Source: Anaerosporobacter mobilis DSM 15930 (GTDB lineage: Bacteria; Bacillota; Clostridia; Lachnospirales; Lachnospiraceae). From it: 64,000 bases of DNA. The position numbers were made by a program, and so were the translations under genes. This document shows, in pieces, positions 9,615 to 17,876 of this stretch. Each line of letters opens with the position of its first letter. Position 1 is the stretch's first letter. The stretch spans positions 149,679 to 213,678 of the forward strand of contig NZ_FRCP01000013.1 of NCBI RefSeq assembly GCF_900142955.1, in the 5' to 3' direction. The notes beneath the pieces are model-generated. The model was not told the origin of the DNA and ran no database searches. It saw nothing but the letters and a program-made list of their open reading frames with translations.

Positions 9615-9655
9615 AGGCATACTTAAAAAGATTCGAACTCCTTTTAAATATGCCT
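9615..9655. terminator. Terminator-like hairpin between convergent tetR and pcp
   Basis: Arms AGGCATACTTAAAAAG (9615-9630) and CTTTTAAATATGCCT (9641-9655) are followed on the plus strand by TATTTTAT. The arm sequence resembles the hairpin at 5432-5483, so this may be a repeated terminator family. Confidence 0.55.
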
Positions 9656-9709
9656 ATTTTATACTATTTCAGTTTTTTACCTCTATAATAAGTTCTCTAA
9701 AACTTATTA

Positions 9710-10354
9710 CTACATTATCGTTCCCATATGAATACTAATATCTTCATCATTTTCAATAATTGCTTTAATGGCTAACTCTAGTCCTTTGGCAATTGTCTCA
9801 AGAGACATTGCAGGGGTTCCAGCTGGCTTATCAATTACTTGCTCTAATGCATATGGTACGTGAATGAATCCGCCACGTACCTTATTATATTTTTTACTAA
9901 TCAAATAAAGAAGATGATACATTACATCATTGCATACAAATGTACCAGCAGTATAAGAAATATGAGCAGGAATGTTGTTCTTACGAAGTTCATTGACTAC
10001 TGCTTTACATGGAAGGTTTGTAAAGTAAGCATTCTCACCGTCCTCATGTAATGCCACATCCATCGGTTGATTACCTTCATTATCTTTAATTCTCGCTTCA
10101 GCAAGATTGATTGCAACTTTTTCGATTTGAATGGAGCTTCTTCCACCTGCTTGTCCGATACATAATACAACATCTGGTTGATGTTCTTTGATTGCCTTCT
10201 CAACTGCTGCACCACTTTTCGTATATACAGTAGGTATTTCTAACTTAATTATTTCTGCACCACAGATTACTTCTGGTAATAGTTTCACCGCTTCATATGC
10301 TGGGTTTACTGTTTCACCGCCAAATGGATCAAATCCTGTAATTAATACTTTCAT
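9710..10354 (-). CDS. pcp: Pyroglutamyl-peptidase I
   Basis: A 214-residue cysteine peptidase (family C15) that removes N-terminal pyroglutamate (5-oxoproline) from peptides. The catalytic triad is visible as E78 (SIQIEKVAIN), C141 (AGTFVCNDVMY) and H165 (GGFIHVPYA). The N-terminus ILITGFDPFGG-type start is intact (MKVLITGFDPFGG). GGAGG lies 4-5 nt before the ATG at 10354. The longer in-frame start at 10372 lies upstream of that site and is unlikely. It follows the DUF979 and DUF969 genes on the same strand, which suits a pathway that takes up and releases 5-oxoproline. Confidence 0.95.
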   Translation of the reverse strand: MKVLITGFDPFGGETVNPAYEAVKLLPEVICGAEIIKLEIPTVYTKSGAAVEKAIKEHQPDVVLCIGQAGGRSSIQIEKVAINLAEARIKDNEGNQPMDVALHEDGENAYFTNLPCKAVVNELRKNNIPAHISYTAGTFVCNDVMYHLLYLISKKYNKVRGGFIHVPYALEQVIDKPAGTPAMSLETIAKGLELAIKAIIENDEDISIHMGTIM

Positions 10355-10402
10355 TATTCCTCCGCCTTTCATCTTTGAATAGTAACTTGTTATTCTTTTC
10401 TT

Positions 10403-10495
10403 TATCTTAAATAAAAATCACAGATTATATATCTTAAGAGTTAACTATCTTAAATTTAAATATCTTAGTTAAAATATCTTAAATAAAATATCTTA
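10403..10495. repeat. Six copies of TATCTTA in the DUF979-pcp spacer
   Basis: The heptamer TATCTTA occurs six times at irregular spacing between the DUF979 stop codon and the pcp upstream region, in very AT-rich sequence. The last copy overlaps the DUF979 stop. Function unknown; it could be simple slippage. Confidence 0.4.
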
Positions 10496-11461
10496 ACTAC
10501 ATAATAACATATATGCGATCTGGAACATAATCATAAATATCGCAACAAACATTTGATTCTTAATAACACCAAAACGATTTTTCATATCCAACATAGCAAC
10601 TGGTACCACATTGAAGTTTGCTGCCATTGGTGTTAATAACGTACCACAGAATCCCGTTGTTAACGCTAACATTCCTACAACTGTTGGATCTGCACCTAAT
10701 GATAATACAAACGGCCCACCGATACCAACAGTCATAACTGTAATGGCTGCAAATGCATTTCCCATAATCATTGTAAAGAATACCATACCTAAGCAGTATA
10801 CGATAATTCCAATTGTTAAGTTCCCCTCTGGTATGATGCTTTGTACATACAGAGCGATTACTTCACCAACACCTGCTTTCGTAAAAACAGCACCCAGTGC
10901 CGCTAATAGCATCGGAAGGATACTTAATGGACCTACCGTAGACAGTAATCGTTCTGTATCTGTTAAAAATACTTTAGGTGTATTTTCTTTAGACATAATC
11001 ATTAAGAATACAATACCAAATAATACACCCACTGCAACACCAACAAGTGCTCCAAGATCAGTTAACGTAGCAAAAATAATGGCACAAATACCAATTGATA
11101 ATGCTGGTATAAATACTTTCATACCATTTTTCTTACGTAGTCGTTCTCTTTGCTCTGCTGTTGGAAGTTCCACCTTACCTGGCTTCACCTTCTTAAGCAT
11201 TGCTGGAATTACCATGATAAAAATCATTATACCACTAATAACCGATCCGTGTTCGAAAGCATTGATAAAACGCCCAAACGATATCAGCACACCTAACGTT
11301 ACCCAAAAGATACAAGTAGGAATACGAGAGGTGTTTTCTTTATCTATAGCATTTTTAATTCCTGTATATATTGCAAGAAGTCCTATAATGATATATACAA
11401 CTTCTAATAGTTTTGTTCCTAATGTCACACTGGTATCAGTAAAAAATGAAATCATTGACAT
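10493..11461 (-). CDS. DUF979 family membrane protein (5-oxoproline transporter subunit)
   Basis: A 322-residue, very hydrophobic protein with about nine transmembrane segments and a short charged loop (about 92-112: KKVKPGKVELPTAEQRER). It matches the DUF979 family, which is regularly encoded with DUF969 and pcp and has been named a 5-oxoproline transporter subunit from that genome context. The ATG at 11461 has GGAGGAAG 6-7 nt upstream. The DUF969 gene ends 18 bp upstream. Transport of 5-oxoproline is family and context knowledge, not something the residues show. Confidence 0.85.
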   Translation of the reverse strand: MSMISFFTDTSVTLGTKLLEVVYIIIGLLAIYTGIKNAIDKENTSRIPTCIFWVTLGVLISFGRFINAFEHGSVISGIMIFIMVIPAMLKKVKPGKVELPTAEQRERLRKKNGMKVFIPALSIGICAIIFATLTDLGALVGVAVGVLFGIVFLMIMSKENTPKVFLTDTERLLSTVGPLSILPMLLAALGAVFTKAGVGEVIALYVQSIIPEGNLTIGIIVYCLGMVFFTMIMGNAFAAITVMTVGIGGPFVLSLGADPTVVGMLALTTGFCGTLLTPMAANFNVVPVAMLDMKNRFGVIKNQMFVAIFMIMFQIAYMLLCS

Positions 11462-11479
11462 TAATTGCTTCCTCCCTCT

Positions 11480-12193
11480 CTATTTGTTTTCTACCTTATC
11501 TTCTTGACCTTGTGTCTTTGTAGCAGCTTGTTTATAAAACTTTTTCGATAATGATTTATCCTTTTGAATAAAGTACACCATACCAACTACTACTGCAACA
11601 ATTGCTGTTGGAATTGCTACTTTAGCTAGATCCGCTAACTCTACTTCATAACCTAGTGAAGCTAAGGTACTTTGAATTAACAAACCACCAGAACCACCGA
11701 TAAATAATACTTGGCAGAAAAACCAAGCGATATTTTCCATCGCTGAAGCCATTCCTTTGATTTCCTCCACATGCTCTTCGTTTGGCTCTTTACCACTGGC
11801 TTCAATTGCCCCCGTTGCCATAGGCATGATAATTGGTCGTACAAATCCGGCTACGCCACCAAAATTCACATTGAAAGCACCAAACACCCCTCGCATTAAA
11901 CCATAAGCTGCAATTACTTTACCACTGGTTGGATTCTTAATTTTTCCTATCAATTTAGCAGCTGTTTCCTTTAATCCGTTCCGTTCTAACGTACCAGTAA
12001 CTAGCATAATCAAAATAAAGATTGCCATGCTTCTATTGTTAACGAAGTTTTCCCCTAATGTAGAAAGTAAATCTGTTGGTGTAAGACCACCAACAATAGC
12101 TGTAACAATAGCAGAAAGCATGATAATCAATATTGAATCTAGCTTGAATGTAAATCCTAAGATAATAATTAGGATCCCTAATAATTTGATCAT
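11480..12193 (-). CDS. DUF969 family membrane protein (5-oxoproline transporter subunit)
   Basis: A 237-residue membrane protein starting MIKLLGILIIILGF, with about six hydrophobic segments and a charged C-terminal tail. It is the usual partner of DUF979. AAGGAGAG lies about 7 nt before the ATG at 12193. The frame extends to 12247 but without a better site. It is the first gene of the DUF969-DUF979-pcp operon, which fits uptake and use of pyroglutamyl compounds as carbon and nitrogen source. Confidence 0.85.
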   Translation of the reverse strand: MIKLLGILIIILGFTFKLDSILIIMLSAIVTAIVGGLTPTDLLSTLGENFVNNRSMAIFILIMLVTGTLERNGLKETAAKLIGKIKNPTSGKVIAAYGLMRGVFGAFNVNFGGVAGFVRPIIMPMATGAIEASGKEPNEEHVEEIKGMASAMENIAWFFCQVLFIGGSGGLLIQSTLASLGYEVELADLAKVAIPTAIVAVVVGMVYFIQKDKSLSKKFYKQAATKTQGQEDKVENK

Positions 12194-12313
12194 ACTTCTC
12201 TCTCCTTGTTCTTCCATTTTGGACATTTGTATTACTCGTAAAGACATTATACTTTATTTTTCGACATTTTTCATTGGTTATTCCTGGCACTGCTTAGATG
12301 TACATTTTCCGCA

Positions 12314-12345
12314 TAAAAAAAGACTCAAGTCAAATGACTTGAGCC
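12314..12345 (-). terminator. Rho-independent terminator of the rubrerythrin gene
   Basis: On the minus strand, arms CTCAAGTCA and TGACTTGAG (12335-12343 and 12324-12332) with a short loop are followed by an uninterrupted T-run (12314-12320). Confidence 0.85.
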
Positions 12346-12372
12346 TAAGCTAAACTATATATAGATTATAAA

Positions 12373-13044
12373 TTAATAATTCTCTTTTCTTACTTCAAAA
12401 TAACTTTGTGAATATTTGCATACTGGACATACTTCAGGTGCTTTTTTACCCATTACTAGATGTCCACATACACGACATTCCCACATTGTTTCTTCACCTT
12501 TTTCGAATACTTTTTGCATCTCAACATTATTTAATAATGCACGATATCTTTCTTCATGTGATTTCTCTATTGCAGCAACTCTACGGAAACGTTCAGCTAA
12601 TTCTTTGAAGCCCTCTTCTTCTGCATCTTTTGCAAATCTATCATACATATCTGTCCATTCGTAATGCTCACCTTCAGCTGCATGTAATAGATTCTCTGCA
12701 GTAGAACCAAGATTACCCAACTCTTGGTACCAGATTCTTGCATGCTCTTGTTCATTTCGAGCTGTTTTTAAGAAAATCTCAGATAATTGATCATAGCCTT
12801 CTTGACTTGCAATGTTTGCAAAGTATGTATATTTGTTACGTGCTTGACTTTCTCCTGCGAATGCTTCCATTAAGTTTTTCTCAGTCTTTGTTCCGGCATA
12901 AGTATTACCGTTTGAAACCTTTTCTTCTACTTTAACAAATGCAGAAGCTGGTTGTTTACATATAGGACATGTAAATCCTTCTGGTAATTCTCCTTCATGA
13001 ATATATCCACATACAGAACAACGGTATTTTACAATTTCACTCAT
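12373..13044 (-). CDS. rbr: Rubrerythrin with rubredoxin domains at both ends
   Basis: A 223-residue peroxide-detoxifying protein of anaerobes. Residues 5-40 are a rubredoxin-type domain with two CxxC knuckles (CSVCG and CPICK). Residues about 55-185 are the four-helix diiron domain with the glutamate/histidine ligands (AFAGESQARNKY, NEQEHARIW, EGEHYEW, EKSHEERY). Residues about 190-220 form a second rubredoxin domain (CRVCG, CPVCK). Most rubrerythrins have only one rubredoxin domain, usually C-terminal. AGGAGG lies 9 nt before the ATG at 13044. The gene stands alone between a good promoter and a terminator. Confidence 0.93.
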   Translation of the reverse strand: MSEIVKYRCSVCGYIHEGELPEGFTCPICKQPASAFVKVEEKVSNGNTYAGTKTEKNLMEAFAGESQARNKYTYFANIASQEGYDQLSEIFLKTARNEQEHARIWYQELGNLGSTAENLLHAAEGEHYEWTDMYDRFAKDAEEEGFKELAERFRRVAAIEKSHEERYRALLNNVEMQKVFEKGEETMWECRVCGHLVMGKKAPEVCPVCKYSQSYFEVRKENY

Positions 13045-13085
13045 TTTAATTTTCCTCCTATACATTGACTATTATTACACTTATT

Positions 13086-13114
13086 ACTATAATATGTTTT
13101 TTATGCTAAGTCAA
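13086..13114 (-). promoter_or_regulatory. Promoter of the rubrerythrin gene, with a possible PerR-like site
   Basis: On the minus strand TTGACT (13114-13109) and TATAGT (13091-13086) have the ideal 17-bp spacing. TTATTACTATAAT, read on the plus strand over the -10 region, loosely resembles a PerR box; that reading is weak. Confidence 0.65.
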
Positions 13115-13174
13115 TATTACTAGTCGAGATAATGAGGAGATACGTGGCTTCTCCAATTGTACTCCTACCCATAC

Positions 13175-13221
13175 CAAAAACAGTTGCCGCTTATGCTAAT
13201 CTAACAAAGCGGCAACTGTTC
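13175..13221 (-). terminator. Terminator of the flavin reductase gene
   Basis: Strong GC-containing stem, AACAGTTGCCGCTT at 13179-13192 with its complement at 13207-13220, followed by T's on the minus strand. Confidence 0.8.
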
Positions 13222-13226
13222 TTTAA

Positions 13227-15140
13227 TTATATATTTAATACTGCATCGTATGCTTCACTTACAGCATCAAGTACTTTTCTAACTTTCACACTATCTCCTA
13301 CATTTACGATGGTATAATCCTCTTTTAAAGCCTCATACAAATCAGTGTTTGGCACAAATCCCATGGCTAAGACAACCGTATCGCATGTTATGTCTTCTTC
13401 TTGCCCGCTACATTGTACCAATACGTGATTTTCCTTTATCTCCATTAATTTAGTTGAGGTCTTTGCTGTAATATTGGTATGATTTAATAGCTGATTTAAC
13501 ATCATTGCATTCTGGATAAATACTGGTTCTGGAAGTACATGATCTGCCATCTCTACTAAGGTAACCTTCTTACCTTTTTCCGCTAATACAACTGCGGTTT
13601 CACATCCTACTAAACCAGCTCCAATGATTGTGACTTCCTTGCCTACTGGTACTTTATTCTGTAAAACATCTGTGGCTGCTACAACATGTCCCATGTGAAT
13701 ACCTGGTATTGATTTTGGTCTTACAGGTAATGCTCCTGCTGCATAGATAATTAGATCAGGTGCATAGCCATCGACCAATTCCTTCGTAGCCTCCACACAA
13801 TATTTTATTCGGATTTCAAGCTTTTTCATCATAACTGCATAATAGGATAAAATCTTATTTCCATCTCTTTTAAAAGATGGAAGACAGGCATTATGAAAAT
13901 TGCCACCTACATGATCTAGCTTTTCCCATACTTCAACATCATGTCCAGCTTCTGCTGCTGCAATTGCTGCTTGACAGCCCCCAGGACCAGCACCAATTAT
14001 TAAAACTTTCTTTTTCTCTTCTGCCTTGTTTAAAACCTTTAGAGTTTCAAATCCTGCCATAGGATTAACAGCACACCGAATATGAGCACCTTCACAAACA
14101 CTCTTTATGCAACCTTCGTTGCAATAGATACAAGAGCGTATCTCATCGTTTTTGTGTTCCATAATTTTATTGGGGAAATCAGGATCAGCTAAAAATCCTC
14201 TTCCCACTCCCACAATGTCAATATATCCATTCTCTAAGGCTGTTTCCGCTTTGTCCGTATCTGAAAGTCTACCATTTGAGATAATAGGAAGGGAAGTAAC
14301 TTCTTTTATTTTTCTAGAAGCAGATAACTGTAATACCGCTTCTTGTTGATAAATCGGTGGCATTGCCAAATACCAATTATCATGACAACCCACATCAATA
14401 TGTAATGCATGCACCCCTTTTTGTTCTAGCATTCTGGCTATCTCGATTCCTTCCTCTATGGTTCTGTAACCAGCTTCTTGTGGAAGGTAATGGCAAGGCG
14501 TGAATTTTACAATCATCGGAAAATCATTTCCTACTGCTGCTTTAATACCATCAATCATTTCATTTAAAAATCGCATTCTATTTTCGAAGCAACCACCATA
14601 CTCATCAGTACGTATATTCCATCTTGGAGTCATGAATTTATCCGTCAGGTATCCGCCATAGGCATGTACCTCAACCGCATCAGCTCCAGCTTTTTTCGCC
14701 AGTGCGACAGTTTTCACTACTTCACCTTGAATAAATTTAATTTCCTCGATGGTTAAAGCTTCATAAGTCATTTCGGAACCCGGATATAATGGTAGCGCCG
14801 ATACGCAAGCAGGCTTTTGTCGACCAGGTGCCATCAGCCCTAAGCCAGAGCCTGGCATAATCTGAATACAGACTTTACAGCCATAGGCATGTGCTCTATC
14901 CACTAGCTTCTTATACCCCGCAAAACTATCTTCATTTAGCACAGAGGAAGGGCTATGTCCTTCAATTTCTTCAGTAGCAATTATGTTTGTAAGCAGCATT
15001 GCTGCCCCACCTTCAGCTCTTCTTACATAATACTCCACTGTTTTATCGTCAAAATTGCCTAACTCTGGTCCCATTGCAACCATAACGATACGATTTTTTA
15101 ATTCTAGGTTACCGATTTGTACCGGCTGTAGTAGTTTCAT
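13227..15140 (-). CDS. NADH:flavin oxidoreductase / 2-enoate reductase-type Fe-S flavoprotein
   Basis: A 637-residue member of the old yellow enzyme group that carries a C-terminal FAD/NAD module (2,4-dienoyl-CoA reductase, 2-enoate reductase, BaiCD). Residues 1-330 form the FMN barrel. The 4Fe-4S cysteines follow as CIYCNEGC ... C (about 338-358). An FAD-binding GAGPGG motif is at about 388 and an NAD-binding GAGLVG motif at about 518. Such enzymes reduce activated C=C bonds. The chosen ATG at 15140 has AGGAGG 6 nt upstream; the longer frame to 15233 encodes an unrelated N-terminus. An IclR regulator is divergent, so substrate-induced expression is likely. The substrate is unknown. Confidence 0.9.
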   Translation of the reverse strand: MKLLQPVQIGNLELKNRIVMVAMGPELGNFDDKTVEYYVRRAEGGAAMLLTNIIATEEIEGHSPSSVLNEDSFAGYKKLVDRAHAYGCKVCIQIMPGSGLGLMAPGRQKPACVSALPLYPGSEMTYEALTIEEIKFIQGEVVKTVALAKKAGADAVEVHAYGGYLTDKFMTPRWNIRTDEYGGCFENRMRFLNEMIDGIKAAVGNDFPMIVKFTPCHYLPQEAGYRTIEEGIEIARMLEQKGVHALHIDVGCHDNWYLAMPPIYQQEAVLQLSASRKIKEVTSLPIISNGRLSDTDKAETALENGYIDIVGVGRGFLADPDFPNKIMEHKNDEIRSCIYCNEGCIKSVCEGAHIRCAVNPMAGFETLKVLNKAEEKKKVLIIGAGPGGCQAAIAAAEAGHDVEVWEKLDHVGGNFHNACLPSFKRDGNKILSYYAVMMKKLEIRIKYCVEATKELVDGYAPDLIIYAAGALPVRPKSIPGIHMGHVVAATDVLQNKVPVGKEVTIIGAGLVGCETAVVLAEKGKKVTLVEMADHVLPEPVFIQNAMMLNQLLNHTNITAKTSTKLMEIKENHVLVQCSGQEEDITCDTVVLAMGFVPNTDLYEALKEDYTIVNVGDSVKVRKVLDAVSEAYDAVLNI

Positions 15141-15424
15141 GATTTTCCTCCTATAGTATCTGTATTTATTTGATAATTTTATCACAAAGTTCCACTGTAT
15201 GCAACTAATAATTTTAGCAAATCCCCCCTGCAACTATTATCAGTTGAATTTTTTCTTCAATATACAGACTTCTAGCTAATCCAGTATAATACCATTAGAA
15301 TAAATTTTATATGAAATGTTCTATTGTATAGAACTTAACTTAACTCAATTTTAATTTATATGATTGGATTATTATGAAACTATAATCTTATAAATTCGTA
15401 GTTGCCTAATCATCCTTAAAATTC

Positions 15425-15516
15425 TTTTCTTAGTTTTCTTTTCTTAGTTTTCTTTTCTTAGTTTTCTTTTCTTAGTTTTCTTTTCTTAGTTTTCTTTTCT
15501 TAGTTTTCTTTTCTTA
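15425..15516. repeat. 14-bp tandem repeat, six full copies plus part of a seventh
   Basis: The unit TTTTCTTAGTTTTC repeats exactly from 15425 to 15508 and is followed by eight more matching bases. It lies in the 517-bp space between the divergent flavin reductase and iclR genes. The copies are identical, so the array is probably young or unstable. Confidence 0.9.
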
Positions 15517-15592
15517 TATTTATTTAGCTAGTATTTATATAGCTAGTATTTCAATCCTGAAGAAACAGTAGCTATATAAAAAAATAAATGGT

Positions 15593-15644
15593 ACAATATA
15601 CATTGTTCGCCTTACGCCATAAGGCTAGTTTAAATAAACTCGTA
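15593..15644. promoter_or_regulatory. Cluster of short palindromes before the iclR gene
   Basis: Three inverted repeats in 52 bp: ACAAT-N4-ATTGT (15593-15606), GCCTTA-CGCCA-TAAGGC (15609-15625) and AGTTTA-AA-TAAACT (15627-15640). Any could be the IclR operator or leader structure. Two copies of TAGCTAGTATTT lie just upstream. Confidence 0.4.
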
Positions 15645-15657
15645 GAAAGGGGACTAT

Positions 15658-16452
15658 ATGTCATCCATCAAATGTTTAGAACGTGCACTAGATATTCTTG
15701 AGTTAATGTACAGTCATGGAGGAAAAATGACATTAACTGAAATATCCAATCACCTTTCTCTATATAAGAGCACCGTATTAAGAACATTAGAAACACTCGC
15801 AGAAAAGGATTTTGTTCATAGAGATGAATATACTGGTGTGTATTCGTTAGGTTCTAAAGTTTTCATGCTGGGAATGGTTGCTGCCAGCAGTTTACCCTTA
15901 AGCAAAACAGCAAAACCACAGTTAACTTATCTTTCTGAAAAGTATGATGAATACGCTAATCTTAGCATTTTAGATAAAGGAATAAACACCAATAGCTCTA
16001 CTACTTCAAGCGATGATCAAAACTTTGTTATTGTATTTCAGCAGTATTTAAATGATAGTTACACGAACACACTAATAACGCCTAGTCAGTGTGAGAACAG
16101 TGATGTTTTCTTACCTCCTGTATATATGTGCTTTCTTGCCTATACCTCAGGTGATTTGAATCTGCAAGAACATCTTAATAAAATCAACAAAAGAAATATT
16201 GGTCAGAAGTGGAATCTAATAGATTTCACAAAAGAAATAGATACCATAAGAGAAAACGGTTATGTTTTACAAGAAGTTGATCATAGAACAGGTCAGGTTT
16301 GCATCGCCGCTCCTATATTTAACAAGGGCAATGAGTTTCTTGGAACCCTTAGTATTGTAGTTTCAAAAAGCAAGTTAAATAAGTATACTGCTTCGCTCAT
16401 AATCGAAGATATAACCCAGTCAGCGGAAATCATTACAAAACAAAGTAGGTAA
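15658..16452 (+). CDS. IclR-family transcriptional regulator
   Basis: A 264-residue regulator with a winged helix-turn-helix at residues 1-60 (MTLTEISNHLSLYKSTVLR is the helix-turn-helix) and an IclR effector-binding domain (about 75-260) ending with the usual GQVCIAAPIFN / GTLSIVVSKS motifs. Compared with typical IclR proteins, the stretch TNSSTTSSDDQNF near residue 118 looks like an extra low-complexity loop. AGAAAGGGG precedes the ATG. It is divergent from the flavin/Fe-S reductase and probably controls it in response to a carboxylate-like effector (inference). Confidence 0.88.
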   Translation: MSSIKCLERALDILELMYSHGGKMTLTEISNHLSLYKSTVLRTLETLAEKDFVHRDEYTGVYSLGSKVFMLGMVAASSLPLSKTAKPQLTYLSEKYDEYANLSILDKGINTNSSTTSSDDQNFVIVFQQYLNDSYTNTLITPSQCENSDVFLPPVYMCFLAYTSGDLNLQEHLNKINKRNIGQKWNLIDFTKEIDTIRENGYVLQEVDHRTGQVCIAAPIFNKGNEFLGTLSIVVSKSKLNKYTASLIIEDITQSAEIITKQSR

Positions 16453-16482
16453 TGCAACTAATAACCAAACGAACAAGAGGAC

Positions 16483-16556
16483 AAAAAAAAGAGCCCTTTA
16501 GGGCTAGTCTGAGGAATAAATGCAGTTAGCAAATCCTCAGATGCTCTCGGGCTCTT
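16483..16556 (-). terminator. Branched terminator of dps
   Basis: On the minus strand an outer stem AGAGCCC/GGGCTCT encloses CTGAGGA/TCCTCAG and ends in eight T's. A competing small hairpin AGCCCTAAAGGGCT sits at its 3' side. It lies between convergent iclR and dps and could also stop plus-strand transcription. Confidence 0.7.
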
Positions 16557-16564
16557 ATTCTATA

Positions 16565-17002
16565 TTATTCCATAGATTGACTTAACATCCAGTATGCCTT
16601 ACTATAGTCTTCAATAACTTCATCCATATACGATGAAATAATAACAGCTGATGCCTCTTCTGCTTTTACTTTAATGAATTCAGCTTTCTTTTTAACATAT
16701 CCAAAGTCTTCTAATACATTCTTAAGAACTTCTTTTCCAGAAATCTTAACATTTTCAGCTTCTTTGATTTTACTAATTTCTAAGTAATCTTTCATAGTTC
16801 CAAGAGGTTGACCGCCTAACATTAATATCTTCTCAGCAATCTCATCTATTTCACTATTAACTCCATTATAATATTCTTCTAACTTACTATGCAGTACAAA
16901 GAAATTCTTTCCTTTTACGTTCCAATGATAATTTTGTAATTTTCTATATAATACATTTAAGTCCGCTAAAAATTCGTTTAATTCTTTTAATAATTCTCCC
17001 AT
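16565..17002 (-). CDS. dps: Dps-family ferritin-like protein
   Basis: A 145-residue Dps/starvation protein. The ferroxidase-site sequence is present (HWNVKGKNFFVLHSKLEEYY, then EIDEIAEKI), with the H...H...D/E spacing that forms the intersubunit iron site. Dps dodecamers oxidise and store iron using peroxide and can shield DNA. AAGGAGG lies about 7 nt before the ATG. The gene is single and has a strong terminator. A 13-bp perfect palindrome about 100 bp upstream could be a PerR/Fur-type box, which would fit oxidative-stress control shared with the nearby rubrerythrin. Confidence 0.92.
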   Translation of the reverse strand: MGELLKELNEFLADLNVLYRKLQNYHWNVKGKNFFVLHSKLEEYYNGVNSEIDEIAEKILMLGGQPLGTMKDYLEISKIKEAENVKISGKEVLKNVLEDFGYVKKKAEFIKVKAEEASAVIISSYMDEVIEDYSKAYWMLSQSME

Positions 17003-17102
17003 ATTAAATCCTCCTTGTGTTTAAAAATTATTTTCTCAGTTAGTTTTTCCTAACCATGTATATATCATAACACAGTTCTAGAGAATTTGCAATACTAATA
17101 AT

Positions 17103-17115
17103 AGTAATTATTACT
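17103..17115. promoter_or_regulatory. Candidate PerR/Fur-like operator of dps
   Basis: AGTAAT-T-ATTACT is a perfect palindrome 101 bp upstream of the dps start, of the same size and AT character as PerR boxes. Assignment is inference. Confidence 0.35.
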
Positions 17116-17216
17116 GATTTATTATTTGGTAGTATTTAAAAGTACACTATTCATTTCAACAACATCAGTTTTAACTAATCAAAGATTCTCGAATCTAAGC
17201 TGGACATCTATCATAC

Positions 17217-17254
17217 CATACATTACCATCAAAAATCTTTCAAGGTAATGTATG
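17217..17254. promoter_or_regulatory. 11-bp inverted repeat ahead of the first peptide gene
   Basis: CATACATTACC (17217-17227) pairs with GGTAATGTATG (17244-17254) across 16 nt. The second peptide cassette lacks it, so regulation of the two copies may differ. Confidence 0.45.
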
Positions 17255-17317
17255 AAAATATTCGAAACAACATATCCTCTTATTGTAAAAACAATCTGAA
17301 TGTAGGAGGGAACAAAG

Positions 17318-17401
17318 ATGTCAAATCAAAGTAACCAAAGCATTCAATCCTCAGAGGCCTTCGAAAACATTTATGTTGGAGATGAACCAATTGGCAGGTA
17401 A
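17318..17401 (+). CDS. 27-residue peptide, copy 1 (unknown)
   Basis: ATG at 17318 with TAGGAGGG 6-7 nt upstream, ending at TAA 17399-17401. The peptide starts MSNQSNQSIQSSEAF and ends ENIYVGDEPIGR. It is hydrophilic, rich in Ser/Gln/Asn in the first half and acidic in the second, with no cysteine, no signal peptide and no membrane segment. Support for translation comes from the textbook ribosome site and from a second copy at 17729 with the same frame and length. The four base differences from copy 2 cause F15Y, N17D and G26D plus one silent change. I do not recognise the family. Possibilities include a secreted or modified peptide precursor, a signalling peptide or a leader peptide. Confidence 0.7.
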   Translation: MSNQSNQSIQSSEAFENIYVGDEPIGR

Positions 17402-17443
17402 GGCTTATAGGACTAGACTGTCGACAGTACAGTCTTATAAGCC
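17402..17443 (+). ncRNA. Hairpin directly after peptide 1 stop codon
   Basis: A 42-nt near-perfect hairpin begins at the base after the TAA: GGCTTATA / TATAAGCC outer stem, GACT/AGTC middle, and a self-complementary ACTGTCGACAGT core. No T-run follows; the terminator comes about 50 nt later, so this is a separate RNA or protein-binding element. Confidence 0.6.
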
Positions 17444-17495
17444 GAAACGTTTTTACTAAAAGATGATGAAGGGTTTCTACTTTTCATTATCATGA

Positions 17496-17545
17496 TAAGG
17501 AGCTACTTATTGCATACCAAGTATGTACATAAGTAGCTCCTTTCT
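17496..17545 (+). terminator. Terminator of peptide cassette 1
   Basis: AAGGAGCTACTTA (17497-17509) pairs with TAAGTAGCTCCTT (17530-17542), with an inner CATAC/GTATG stem, followed by TTTCTTCT. Confidence 0.8.
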
Positions 17546-17728
17546 TCTATGTTTATACTATTTATAAATATTACATACCTTTACATGATTCAATATAAAT
17601 GCTACTTCCCTTACTTTAATTATATCCATATATTGTAACCCACAAATCTTTCTAATCGATGCATGAAAGTATATCGAACAACACATACTATTACTGTAAA
17701 AACAATCTGAATGTAGGAGGGAACAAAG

Positions 17729-17812
17729 ATGTCAAATCAAAGTAACCAAAGCATTCAATCCTCAGAGGCCTACGAAGACATTTATGTTGGAGATGAGCCA
17801 ATTGACAGGTAA
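17729..17812 (+). CDS. 27-residue peptide, copy 2 (unknown)
   Basis: Second copy of the peptide gene, ATG at 17729, TAA at 17810-17812, with the same TAGGAGGG ribosome site. It ends EDIYVGDEPIDR. The YVGDEP segment and the whole N-terminal half are unchanged from copy 1, while residues 15, 17 and 26 differ. The cassette is followed 125 bp later by the convergent end of an FtsX-type ABC permease gene (17937-20285). There is no modification enzyme or peptidase gene next to it, so a processed-peptide role is only a possibility. Confidence 0.7.
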   Translation: MSNQSNQSIQSSEAYEDIYVGDEPIDR

Positions 17813-17854
17813 GGCTTATAGGACTAGACTGTCGACGGTACAGTCTTATAAGCC
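17813..17854 (+). ncRNA. Hairpin directly after peptide 2 stop codon
   Basis: Same 42-nt hairpin as in cassette 1 with one A-to-G change in the core (GACGGT instead of GACAGT) that still allows a G-U pair, so the RNA fold is kept. Confidence 0.6.
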
Positions 17855-17876
17855 GAAACGTTTTTACTAAAAGATT

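Noticed and set aside
10611..11507. 298-codon plus-strand open frame
   Set aside because: It is antisense to the DUF979 gene, is rich in Pro/Thr/Asn from complement codons, and has no ribosome site.
15425..15516. CRISPR-like array
   Set aside because: The repeats are contiguous 14-mers without spacers, and there are no cas genes.
17318..17812. Peptide ORFs dismissed as chance
   Set aside because: This dismissal was rejected: both copies keep frame, length, ribosome site and most residues, so they are listed as genes.
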